Both the position numbers and the translations under genes were made by a program. This document shows, one piece after another, positions 48,611 through 60,169 of a stretch of 64,000 nucleotides of DNA. Every line of letters starts with the position of its first letter. Position 1 is the first letter of the stretch. Source of the DNA: Prinia subflava (Eukaryota; Chordata; Aves; Passeriformes; Cisticolidae); contig NC_086250.1 of the NCBI RefSeq assembly GCF_021018805.1, positions 62,559,322 through 62,623,321 of the forward strand. Reading direction: 5' to 3'. The notes below the pieces were generated by a model that saw nothing but the letters and a program-made list of their open reading frames with translations, did not search any database and was not told the origin of the DNA.

Positions 48611-51394
48611 ACAAAACACAAACTCCCTGCCTGTTTCCCAAGATTTGTCCAGAGTTTACTGAACTCTGTGCACATAAATGTTAATAAAACTATCATGACC
48701 CCTCTCTTATTAACCAACATCAACAGTGTATGGTCCCTAAAGCTCAGCACGCAGCAGAACCAAAGCCATGTTCACCTGTTGGGTTATTCCAGGCTGTGGG
48801 CCAGTTTGCATCCTCCCTTGACCATCACTGTAATTTTTAATAGTTCACATGTGAGGTGCACCCTGGGACCTCCTCCTGCATGGGCACAGGCAGTGGCTGC
48901 TGATTTTAATGATCACACCTCCTGCTTCCCCTTTCCTGTGCTGCTGGCAATGGCTCACGTGGCATCTTGCCCAGGGAGCTGGATGAGTGTGGAGGCTGCT
49001 GTGCCCGCCAAGCCCCAAAATATGTTTGGGAGGAGGGCAGTGGAGGCAGCCAGTGCACTGGAGCACAGGTGGGCACTGTCAAAAGGGAAACAGCCACTGC
49101 TGTGAGACTGGGCTGTGTCCTGGAAGGGAACACGTGACAGTGCAGGAGTTGTGCTAGAATAAAAGGGTTTGTTTGTGTAAAGATAAGGACAATGTATGGC
49201 TTGGTAATTGCCTTCAAATCCACTCCTGACTTGGCAGGGTTTAGCTAAACCAAATCACTCTTTTGGAGGTTAGGCCAAGAGCTGCTTCAATTTCACAGGC
49301 CATGTTGCATTTCATACGATACCTATTTATAAATCCTAGCTACATTTGTGAAGTTAGTGTAGAAACAAAACTTCTGGAGAAAAACCAACTTTACAGGAGC
49401 CATCTGTGTCCCTTCCCCCTTTAAACTCAGAATCACAACTTCAGCAAGTTTCTTAGTTCAGTATGAACCATAATAAAACTCCAAAGTTGAAGGCCTCCAA
49501 ATTTTGTTGACATTTTTTCTAATGAGAAAAGACAAATTCTGAAATTTTTATTAGGAATATGTAGGGTTTCTGAAGTGATGTTATTTCATGCCCTTCGATT
49601 GCTCCACAGAGTTTGCTCTGTAATTATTCAGTTCAGACTTGTTCTGGTGTGTTTGGTATAAAAGCAAGAAACATTTATTGATCCAAACCCATTCTCATCG
49701 ACAGGCTAGGAGTGTGTGCTAAAATGAATGCTATTACCAGAGATACTGAGCTAAAGTCTTTGCTCTCAGAAGATCTGACCAAGCAGTTATGGTTTAGGCT
49801 GAGATTTATTTACGTATCATGCTCTTCCCAGCCATATTTGTCTGCTCTGTTTTCTTATTATGGTGATGAGGTGAAACGTTTAAAAATTCTGCCTTTGTGA
49901 GAACTTCACAGAACACGACTGTAGGATTTTTGCATATCCCACTTATCTGTCTGCCTGCAGCAACAAAGGTACAGGGCAGTGAGGGAGCAAACCTGCTTAT
50001 GTGTATGCACTTACTGTCAAGCATTAAAAGTCAAGCAGTTTTCTGCAGTAACTAGAACTTTAAAAAACAAATACAGCATAAATCTGTCTAAAATTGAGCT
50101 CATGCTATTTCTTCAAACTGCTTGTTAGATCCCTGATGAACTCACTGAACAGCTTTTGGATGTAAAGTACTGAGGCCCCTCTTTTAAGAAAAGGCAATTG
50201 AGGTAACTGCTCAGAGCTTGTCTGCTAGCTGCATGATTTTCCATTAAATAAGCACTATGACCACCCCAGCTTGAAGATGTCATCTCTATGATGCCATTGG
50301 CATCTGCATCTGATCTTTCTGAAGTCTATATGAATTCCATCACTCAAATTTTCTGCTGAAAGGACTAGTTCTCTCAAGAACAAGAGGATAGAAGGGGGAA
50401 TAGATTACATTCCCCATTTGCCATCAGAAATGAACAGGAAGTTCTTACCTTCTGACAGCTCTAAGCATTTCAATAACTAGACTGATCTGTTATTACTGCT
50501 GCTATTCCTTCAAAAAAAGCCACTTGCACCTTTTTCTTTTCTTTCTCTATTTAAGTAAGTAACAAATGAGGAAAATAAGCCTTAAGTACGAATGCCTGAT
50601 CTGCAGTGTCAATAGTACTAGGGGCACATATTTATCTACTGCATTGTGCTGGCATTTATCCATTAGAGAACATTAAGGAAGAGATCTGTGCAAGTCTGGG
50701 GAATATTAAGTCCTCAGGCAGCTAGACCTGCTCAGCCACAGACTGGCAGTGGCAATTACAGAGCTGCCTCAGGTGAGGAGCACTCATTTACCCGAGCTGC
50801 CCGTGCCCTGTGTGCAACTTCACGCGGATCTCCAGACATTGAGCATCTCTTCATCATGCCCATGCAGGTGGCAGCTGTTAAAACAGGGATGAAATGGCCT
50901 TTTCTCTCTGTGACCTCTTGGCATTCTTGTTCCACGGGTCCTCTTCCCCTTGATTATGTCTTAAACCTAAAGCTAAACTGTCCTTGGGGTCTCCAAAGCT
51001 TCTCTTATGCTGGCAGCTGCTGTTCAGTACCACCAGCAGAGAGGCATAGATGTGTGCACAGTGGATGGAATAACAACCAATTTCTGAGGCTTTGCAGCCT
51101 CAGGAATGTTTTTCTTACTAAATAAGAGTCATATTCTCAGCCACAGAGCTTCCATGAACCCTCAACCACACTAATGCAAATTTCCTCTCACCCAGTGCCC
51201 CTCCTGCCCGATAGATCTCCGTGCCTATGAAAAGCTAATGAATTTCACAGGAGCAGCCACAGAAAGATAAATTAATTTTAACACTAGCAAGCATTCCAAA
51301 GAAGGAAATACAGTCAATAAGGCAGAAATTCACACCTCGATCTTCTGTTTTCCAGCACTCATGCTCACCCCTGAGTTTACTCCACCACCCCAGT
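48611..51394. other. Non-coding sequence with GC-richer patches
   Basis: The stretches 48760-49130 and 50690-51100 are less AT-rich than the background. The latter holds a 145-codon open frame (50688-51125, plus) without recognisable domain, signal or splice context. No repeat family is recognised. Confidence 0.45.
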
Positions 51395-51988
51395 GGGAGT
51401 GCCCTGGCAGCCAGGATGGCAAACCTTGTCCCGGGCTGCATCCAGCACAGCATCACAGCCAGGCAAGGGAGGGGATTGTCCACTCTGCTCTGCACTGGGG
51501 CAGCCTCACCTCCAGTGCTGGGGGCAAGTTTGGGAGCCACAGTATAAACAAGATACTAAGCTGTTAGAGAGTGTCCAAAGGAGGGCAGTGAAGATGGTGA
51601 AGGGCCTTGAGAGAATGAGCAGCTGAGGGGACTTGGTCTGTTCAGCCTGGAGGAGACTGAGGGGAGACCTCACTGCAGTTACAACTTCCTCATGAGGGGA
51701 AAAGGGGGCACAGGCACTGATCTCTGCTCTGTGGTGACAGTGACAGAACAGAGGGAAAGGCCTGAAGTTGAGCTGGGGAAGGTTTAGGTTGGATATCAGG
51801 AGAAGCCCAGGGGGTGGTTGTGCATTAGAACAGGCTCCCAGGGCAGCACCAGCCTGACAGAGTTCAGAAGTGTTTGGACAATGCTCTCAGGCACAGGGTG
51901 TGACTCTTGGGGATGGTGCTGTGCAGGGTTAAGAGCTGGACTCAATGATCCTGATGGGTCCCTTCCAATTCAGCTTATTCTGTGATTC
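51395..51988 (+). mobile_element. CR1 LINE 3' end, plus strand
   Basis: The sense CR1 order is clear: GTCCCGGGCTGCATCCAGCA, GCAAGGGAGGGGATTGTCC, GCAGCCTCACCTCCAGTGCT, AGAGAGTGTCCAAAGGAGGG, GTGAAGGGCCTTGAG, CTTGGTCTGTTCAGCCTGGA, AGGTTTAGGTTGGATATCAG, GACTCTTGGGGATGGTGCTG and GATCCTGATGGGTCCCTTCC, ending in ATTCTGTGATTC. Residual ORF2 translation includes LESVQRRAVKMVKGLE. Several short deletions relative to the usual 3' part are visible, for example around 51820 and 51650. It is on the opposite strand to the two larger CR1 copies and of another subfamily. Confidence 0.93.
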
Positions 51989-54900
51989 AACAGGATTCCT
52001 TTCAGCTGTCCTTTCATCCCAACCCAGTACGAATCGTTTTAACTCCTTGTTTTTCCCTTGCTCTAGTATAATTCTGTCATATAAAAATCGGTATCTTGCA
52101 ATTTAAAGTTTTCACTTAGGGAAAAGTGTGCAGAAATATTCACAATTTTTTAGTCAGTATTTCATTACAGAGTGCCTTTAAAAATAATTTTGCATTTTCC
52201 AATCTTGCTGACTTGTTGAGTTTTCCAGCCTGAGATGTGATGAATCAATACTACATTATTATTACTAGCACCTACAAAAATATAATTAGAATGCTAAATT
52301 TTATTTCAATGCTTTGAAAATCTCATATCCGTTTCAATCAGCTGCCAGCTCATGAGAAGGAGGTGGTGACTTATCAGGAGAGCAGAAAGGGCAGCAAATT
52401 TCTCAGAGTAGCTTGGAATGATTCACAAGAGAGCAATAGTGGGAGTTGCAGGGCTCACAAATGATGATCAATAGACAATCTTGAGAATGAAGTCCTTTGT
52501 GGAGCCACAAGATATCTCTACCAGCTGTGGGAGTGCCCTGTGTGAAGCAGGAGTGAGGAGTGGGTCATGGTGTGAGGCCCATTGTACAGGCCTGTGGACA
52601 CACTGCACCAGAGAGCAGCACGGACGGGCTCTGTAAAGCTTGCTGTGCTCATTTAGTTTGGGGTATCTAGCCAGGTAGGCTAGATCTGAGGCATCCAAAG
52701 AAAGTGTGGGATGGCCCTGTGTGCTTTTGCAGTTCTATCTGGCCAGCCTGCAGAAACTGAACTCCCAAAGATACTAAAAAAAAAATTGTTGGAAGATTCT
52801 GCAAGGGCTACAGACCCATTTCCTCAGCCATTTGTCCCTCTTTAAGGTTTGAATGCCTATAAAAACGCTGTCAGTTAGCAGTGATTTGAGTCTCACTGCA
52901 GTCTGTCAGAGGCCCTGCTGCCAATACATGGGAAGCAGTGTTTGCTTTGGATATCTCCAATTGGCACACGAGAAATGGTGTGAGCTGTCGTGAGTTTAAT
53001 TTCCCCCACTGTTTCCACATGCCTGAAGATGAGTGGGATGGTGGCCTCCTTTCCACATTGCAGGAAAGGAGATGATAATCCTTCTTCCTCTGGCCAAATG
53101 TAAAGTGACACTGCTTGAAAAGCCTCCCCTCTAGCATGAAGCATCCTTCAGTGCACTAAATTAAGAGCCTGGCCCTAAACAGACAGTGTTGACCTTTCAA
53201 TGCTCTCATACTGTCCTGCCTTTAAGAAATATGACTCTCCCCCTTTCTCTATTCTCTTTTTTTCCCTAATCTTTATGGTTTCTTTCTCCCTGAGCAGCTT
53301 TTTACAGGTACACTGAGGTAGTGAGTGCTACTGTCTGTTCCAGATGCAGCTTCTCTGAGCCAGCCAGAGAAGCTTGAGGCAAAGAAAGGTTCAGCCTCCT
53401 AATAAACAAGTATATTCTAAGATAAGTGCTGCATTAGGAATTGTGGATTTTCTCTTTTCCAAAGTTGGTGGTTATATACAGAAATTTTGTGGGGTTTTTT
53501 TTCCCAGCTAACTTTGGAGAGAAAATGCTGGGGAAGTTCTGGGTTTGCTCTGAAGCTTGAATCTTCCTAATCCTACACCACAGGTCCTTGAATATGTTGT
53601 CAGGCTTAAATATTAATTTCAGATAGCAGCAAACTGTGGCAGGGCCTCATGTGGATCCCTGAGCATGGGACTATCTGACTTAGCAGACTTTACAGAAAGG
53701 GAAGAAGTTCCCTAATCACCGAGACCAGAGCAGCACAGTGGATCACAGCTGCCTTGCAGACAGCTGGCTGAAGGATGGAAACATTTTATAGAAGTCATAT
53801 ATAAATGCTGTAAGGACAGAGTTGGGCCAAAAATTATTTACAATTTATTAAAGTTGAAGGGCATTTCCATACCAGAACATAGGAATAAATAACTAGAGAC
53901 TCAAAAGTGAGCCTAGAAGGTTTGGGAAGCATCAAGAAAGGGAAAGCTGACCACCTGCTTATCTCCATTGCAAGTCTGTGTAGTGCAGCAAGAGTTCATC
54001 TCAGGGCAGGGAGGAGATGGCAAGGGCAGGTTTCACATGCCAGCACACTCAAAGAAGCCATTTTTGTGCATGTTTTGTTTGTGGTAACAATGAAGGGATA
54101 CATTGATGTATCTCTGCAGTACAGATATTTTCTAAATTACTAACTAATTTGAAGCAGCATTCCTAGAAAAGAAGGAACAACCCTGGTTCCTGAACAATGC
54201 TTCAAGTGGTCCCCTGCTTGCTGCAATTTTAAAATGCCTAATCTTTGAAATGTTTGCTATGACTGCAATATTTTTATATGGGGAAAAAACTGTAGGGTTG
54301 ACTTGTGTGTTTTTAGGAGTTCAGATTCCTGTTCTGTCAGCCTGGCAGATGTCCCTTTAATGAACTCAAGACATCACAGCTACACAAGTGTTTTGCACTG
54401 GATGGGTAGAAAACAAGCAGAACATTTCCAGGGCTCCTCCAAAACTGCCATTTCTATAGGCTGTAATTGTTATTTTAATAGGCATCCTACCAAGACATTG
54501 TGTTTTAAAACAAACCTTTTCCTTCTTTTAACAAATAGGCTTCTGTCAGACACTAATCCAGGCACTTTTGTGAGCTGAGATGGTGACTGATATTAGTGAC
54601 TAGACACTTCTGACTGCATCTTAGTGCTTTGTTCCTCCTAGGATCTTTTCCCAAACTGTAAAATGGGATGCCAGATTTAGTTTCTGAAGCCAGAAGAATA
54701 ACACTAATAGACAGTAAATGGGTGTGAGTTGTCACATACACCAGCATCACAGAGTTACTGCTATGTCTCAATTAGCAGCAGACCGAAAATCAGTGGGAGC
54801 AGACAGCATTCTTTCTGGTTTCTGTTGTAGTTCTTATGCTGTAGAGAAACTGAAAAAAAAAGGAGTGTATGTTTACTGGTGAGGAGAAAGCTTGTGACTG

Positions 54901-56745
54901 CAGTGCAGCACTGAGCAGTGCCCCTGGCTTGCCTGCTTGGCATTTCTGGATACTTGCATGGGTCAGTTTATCCCCACGCACAAAGCTGAACACAAACTCG
55001 AAGATTATTGACAAAGGCTAACCCATGCCTGTTTTCTAATGGGAAAAACCAGTGTAATTCTTGCTGGATAACAAATGTTAGGTGTGGGCAAAGTATAACT
55101 TCTGGATATCCCCAAGATTAACTGATGCTGCAGCTTCTGCTGGTCCTGTTTGATATGCATAGGACTATGTCAGTCCCAACTCTGTAGAAATCATCTGAAG
55201 TTTTACTACTGATTTCCAGGGGACAGAACTGTATTTTCTCAGTTGTGAACTGCTTCCTAAAGTACACAATGAGCTCATCTGCCTGCTAAGATGAAGCAAT
55301 AGCTACCAGAGATTACAGGGAAAGTGAAATTACATGAACAGTTTGCCAGTTCACCCTTGTACAATGCATTGGCAAAGACCTTCTGGGAGGGATGCTTTGA
55401 CTCGTGAAGCGCTGTTGTTGAACACATCTGAAACACATTTTCACACAGTTTACACAGGCAGATTGATACATATAAAGATGACAAACCTTCTCTATAACTG
55501 AACTGACTGTTGTCATTTTAATATTTCAAGTCCTGCTACAGGACTTGAAATCAGTAAAATCATGAGGTACTAAGAAAATATCTACCTCATCTAAGAACAA
55601 TATTTAAATATACTTCTATTGAGTCAGGGTTCATAGATATCTTTTTAAAAAATCAGTATTTGATTACTTTTAATCTCAGTCTCCATAGTTCAAAAACTCC
55701 TACAGCCACACAGCATTTCTGTTGACTGAAGTCCAGCTATATCAGATAGGGAATTAACAGTCATTCTCTATAATACATTTCACAGTTTCTAAAACTTCTT
55801 TTTATTCTCCGAAACAAGCCATGGAGAAAAGTGCATTTCCTTTGAGAAGCACAAGCATATCACTGGCAAAACTGATAAGAGGGCCTCTAACAGCTGAAAA
55901 GTTCACTCACATCATCCAAGAACAAAAGCGGAATGGATGAAGTTAATAACAATGCAAATAAAGCTAATTCCATCAAATATATTTAATTATTATTTGTTTA
56001 TTTGACCCTTATCTGAGACACTGATGATGTATTCATGAGAATGAAAAGCAATGAGTTAAATAGGCAGCTGCTATGTGTTGCCTATACACATGTATCCTCT
56101 TAGGCACTTTTAAATGCTCTGATATGCCCCAAGTTAAGCAAAGTAAGCATTAGTGAACATCTTTCATATCAGACATCCATGCAATACAACCTGAAAATGG
56201 AGAGAAGCAATTATATTAATAGAAAAAAGATTCATGGACCAGTGATCTCTGGTTAAGTGGAAGTCACTCCCAAGTTCTGGGTTTGTCCTCACTTAATTCT
56301 AATTAAGCACACTAGAAATAACTGTTCAAATTATTCTTAAACATATCCATTTTACAGCTTTGTGTAAAAACTGGTAACAACACCAAGTCAAAAAACAGCA
56401 CACCTTCAGGTTTTTGGGGCTAAACTGAGAGCTAAACAGACCTCACACAGAAAAATTCTTTTAGCATAGCAGACTTCATCCACAACTCAGAACATCAAAG
56501 GAAAGAAGACCAGAGCCTTTGCTATATCCTTCATATGATGCCTTTGAAGTCCCTGTGTTTACATGACCACTCTGAATACACAGTGCAGTGGTGGCATCAG
56601 CCAGGGCTGAGCAGTGACACACCATTTGTGTCTGCTGGATGTTGTCCCTGAGGCTGGGAGGCAGATGCAAAACCATCCTCAGTGGCTTTCACAACAGCTT
56701 TCCTTTGCCAGCTCAGGCACATGAACACAGCAGCCACCCCCCATC
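51989..56745. other. Unique non-coding sequence
   Basis: No gene or family is recognised. The stretch 52880-53140 has a mixed, non-repetitive composition and could be a conserved block, with no direct evidence. A short perfect hairpin lies at 55523-55551. Open frames of up to 91 codons have no domain. Confidence 0.5.
55523..55551. repeat. Perfect inverted repeat, 13-bp arms, 3-base loop
   Basis: Arms ATTTCAAGTCCTG (55523-55535) and CAGGACTTGAAAT (55539-55551) flank CTA. Confidence 0.95.
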
Positions 56746-57140
56746 CCCTGAGCCTGACCTGGCAGGGAATGGACACCTCCCTTCCTCCCTTCCCCTGTGC
56801 AGCCCTGAGCCTGATCTGGCAGGGAATGGACACCTCCATTCCTCCCTTCCCAGGGCAGCCCTGAGCCTGACCTGGCAGGGAATGGACACCTCCATTCTTC
56901 CCTTCCCCAGGGCAGCCCTGGGCCTGACCTGGCAGGGAATGGACACCTCCCTTCCTCCTTCCCCTGTGCAGCCCTGAGCCTGACCTGGCAGGGAATGGAC
57001 ACCTCCCTTCCTCCTTCCCCTGTGCAGCCCTGAGCCTGATCTGGCAGGGAATGGACACCTCCATTCCTCCCTTCCCAGGGCAGCCCTGGGCCTGACCTGG
57101 CAGGGAATGGACACCTCCATTCCTCCCTTCCCCTGTGCTG
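56746..57140 (+). repeat. GC-rich minisatellite, seven 56/57-bp units
   Basis: Unit starts are 56746, 56803, 56859, 56916, 56972, 57028 and 57084; lengths are 57, 56, 57, 56, 56, 56 and 57. Each begins CCCTGAGCCTGA or CCCTGGGCCTGA, contains CTGGCAGGGAATGGACACCT, and ends either TTCCCCTGTGCAG (units 1, 4, 5, and 7 with one change) or CAGGGCAG (units 2, 3, 6). Units 2 and 6 are identical although not adjacent, and 4 and 5 differ at one base. The 255-, 189- and 158-codon minus-strand frames across it reflect the lack of stops in the unit, not a protein: the mixed 56/57 lengths make each frame switch repeat phase. Confidence 0.95.
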
Positions 57141-60131
57141 CCAGAACCAGCCCCACGCCATCCTGCTCTGGACCCTGCTCCGAGGCCACCCCAGTGCCAG
57201 GGCTCCCTGCAGCCCACTGCAGGCTGTGCCATGGTGCTGCAGATGCACTCAGCTATCAGCACAGCATCCACTGCTCTTCCACAAGTCCAGCTCTGGACCA
57301 GCTCTGAAAAAGCTTTTCTGGACTCATTCCAGCCACTGCAGCTATGGCAAATCTTGCTAGGCACAATTTAGCTCTATAAGGGAGTACCTCAGTGTCTCCC
57401 TTGCTGTTGAAATTTGACCATATGTAAAAATCTAAAATCCATCAGGAAATATAATTTTCCAACTATTTTAACGTGACATATAAATTGTCTTCACTGATTT
57501 TTAGCAGATACCAATATCATTATGATGATATCAGTTAAAAGTCCATCTGGGACATATACATACCTCCATTTACTATCCTAAATACCTATGCTTTATTGCT
57601 GTTTGGAAATACTAAATTGCATTTTAAAGGAAAATGAATTGGTTACAAGAAAATTGTTTTCCCCCAATTTTCTTTGTAACTATCTCTCATTGTATTATCA
57701 CCTCTTTTTACAACCTATTCATGTCAGCTTGCACAGCATGAGGAAAGCAAATGAGTACTGCCAAGAAAATAAGCCACCTTATCTGGTGTAGTCCTAAATC
57801 TTTCTCAGTTCTGAGAAAAGTTCATCTTTCAGTTCATAAGGACAAGGAAAAATGACACGTTTCTCATATAAGAGGCCCAAAGTATGCTCTTTCCTTAGAG
57901 TGAGAAACTGGAAAGTCACTATTCTCTCACTGATTTCTTTTGTTGGTGTCTGTACTCTTAGGCCACTGAAACAACATTATACCTTTGCCCTTGATAAGGT
58001 GTGGCAACATTACCAACATCCCAATAATCACACAATAATGGAGCAGGAAGTAAGAAACATAAAAAAGTATCATCAGATTGGAGATGTTTGTGTTTAAAGA
58101 GATTTGAAAGGTATTAACAGTAGGACTTCACATTTTTGTCTTTCTGTATAAATTGATTTTTAAAGAAACTCTGTAAACATCACTTCATAAACATCATTAT
58201 CCTTATATTACTGACACACAGACTAAAAGAGTGTCCAATGACTTCCCTCAAGGTCAGAAAACAAGTTAATTGGAGTCAAGGAAAGTGTTCTAGAGAATTC
58301 TGATCCACTAATTCACCATGTAGTTTGAACTCTTCAGACAGTCTGAAAAGCAATCAGTGCATTTGTGATACTGGATTTGCTTGTTTTGATTTAAAGTTTT
58401 GAGGGCAGTATCTTGAAAGAAGAAAGACGCTGCAAGGAAATGAACACCTTGGTACAATGCTTTACAGACATATGTTAGGTAATTCCTCACTTTGAATATG
58501 AATTCAGATACATCAATTAGCTTTAAGTTCTCTTCTGAGTATTTTCAACACATTGAGTTTAGGCATAATTGGATTTTTTACCCCTGAAACACTTAATCAA
58601 GGCTAAATCAAAGAAAAATTCGCTTTCAGAAGAATTCTGCATTATACAAAGAAAATACTTCTCTATTTGTAAAAGATCTGCCAGCTTTATTAAGTTTCCT
58701 TCATTTAGAGACTTACTTGTTTTTCCTTTTATCCAATTAATGCATTAAATCACTTTGATGTGTTGCTTTTTAAATACGCAGTATCTGCAGTTATAAAAAA
58801 GTACTAGACACATCAGCAGCATTCATTTTCCCAAACTGAGACAACACTATGCTCATCTCAAGTACAGAGATGATTTTAAGGTGACTTGATTACTCCCCCA
58901 GTGTTTAAACAAACCTTTCATCAGTTTTAAAGCTACACAGCTGAAGTGTTTTCTTCCCTATAGAGCAAGGATTTCTGTCATCAACTTAGCATGAGTCAAA
59001 GAGATCCTGAGGAAAAATCAATAGAGAGCAAGTCTTGTAAGATGAGTGTATTTGAGAAGTGTAATCCTTTTCTTCCATCTCACATTTCCCAATACCTTCC
59101 AATGCAGAAGAAGCTAACATATGTGAAATCTGAGTGCAATTTTGTTATAAGTATGCTGTCTTCTCCCTACCCTTGCACACCCAGAGGTGGATATATATGG
59201 AACTTGCTATGCACCTGACAGAAGTGTCAACATTCTCAGGAAAGATACAGACAAAAATAAGATGTCAAAAGAGTATTTAGCAACAAGCCCTTAAAAATGA
59301 GTTAATCAGTATTTATGTAGGGTAGACATCAAATCTTACCTGTAAGAAGCTATAATTCTTATTATTGATAATAAAAACAAGGCCACTCTGGAAAAATGCA
59401 TAATCACACAAAATCACATAATCAGATCTCTAAGCATGTTGCATAGAAGGACTAGCACAGTTAACAATTTCTGTATTTCATTGTCAAAAGATCAAAGGCA
59501 TTAGGGACTTGGGTATGAATATAGACTAGACCACTATTAAAAAGAACCCAAACAAATCCAGAACTCATCAGAATCCCAGCCCCACCTCCAATGTTGTCTT
59601 TTCTTCTAGGAAGCCAAATCACAGCTTATTCTGCCGAACAGAACTCAGCCAAGTCACATCTGTCAAGGGCACAATAAAAGGACTTGCCTCAAATACCCAA
59701 CTTTGCCACAAACATTAATATCTGTGTTTGTATTGGTGTCCTTGAGATCAGTAATAATAATTCCCAGATTCAGGAGAATACACTTGTCATAGCATAACCT
59801 GTTTGTATGGAAAGCTGGTGAGTTCTGTTGCTATCCAGAGCCTATGCGAACACACGCTAAGTCAGATTTTTACTGATATAACTACACAGGACACTCACAC
59901 ACAGACTCCACAACCCATCCCTACCAAAAATGGTTTATAAAAACTCCAAAATGGGTTGCAGTGCTCAACCCGTGTTTGTCACCTTCTGGGAACAGTTTCA
60001 GAGGAGGAGGTCCAGCATGTCATTGCCACAGCAGTGTGGATGTGGCTTCCAGAGTGACGCAACCTGACAGTCCAACTGCTCTGTGACCTGCTCTGCCTGG
60101 AACTAAAAGCCACGCTGAGAAGGATTAGTGC
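57141..60131. other. Non-coding sequence
   Basis: A GC-richer shoulder follows the minisatellite to about 57310, then AT-rich unique sequence. No gene or repeat family is recognised. Confidence 0.5.
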
Positions 60132-60169
60132 TTTCATTTCTTCAACTCCATGGAGTTGAAGAAATGAAA
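60132..60169. repeat. Perfect 38-bp palindrome, no spacer
   Basis: TTTCATTTCTTCAACTCCA (60132-60150) is followed directly by its exact reverse complement TGGAGTTGAAGAAATGAAA (60151-60169), centred on CCATGG. The symmetry stops at 60131/60170. Confidence 0.97.

Noticed and set aside
48277..49105. Long open frames on both strands (157 codons minus, 244 codons plus).
   Set aside because: They are produced by the TTCCC/GGGAA array, which has no stop in any frame. The flanking residues have no domain.
56597..57364. A 255-codon minus-strand open frame, with 189- and 158-codon frames overlapping it.
   Set aside because: All lie across the 56/57-bp minisatellite and translate the same repeat in different phases. 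Three frames being open at once is a property of the stop-free unit, not evidence of a protein.
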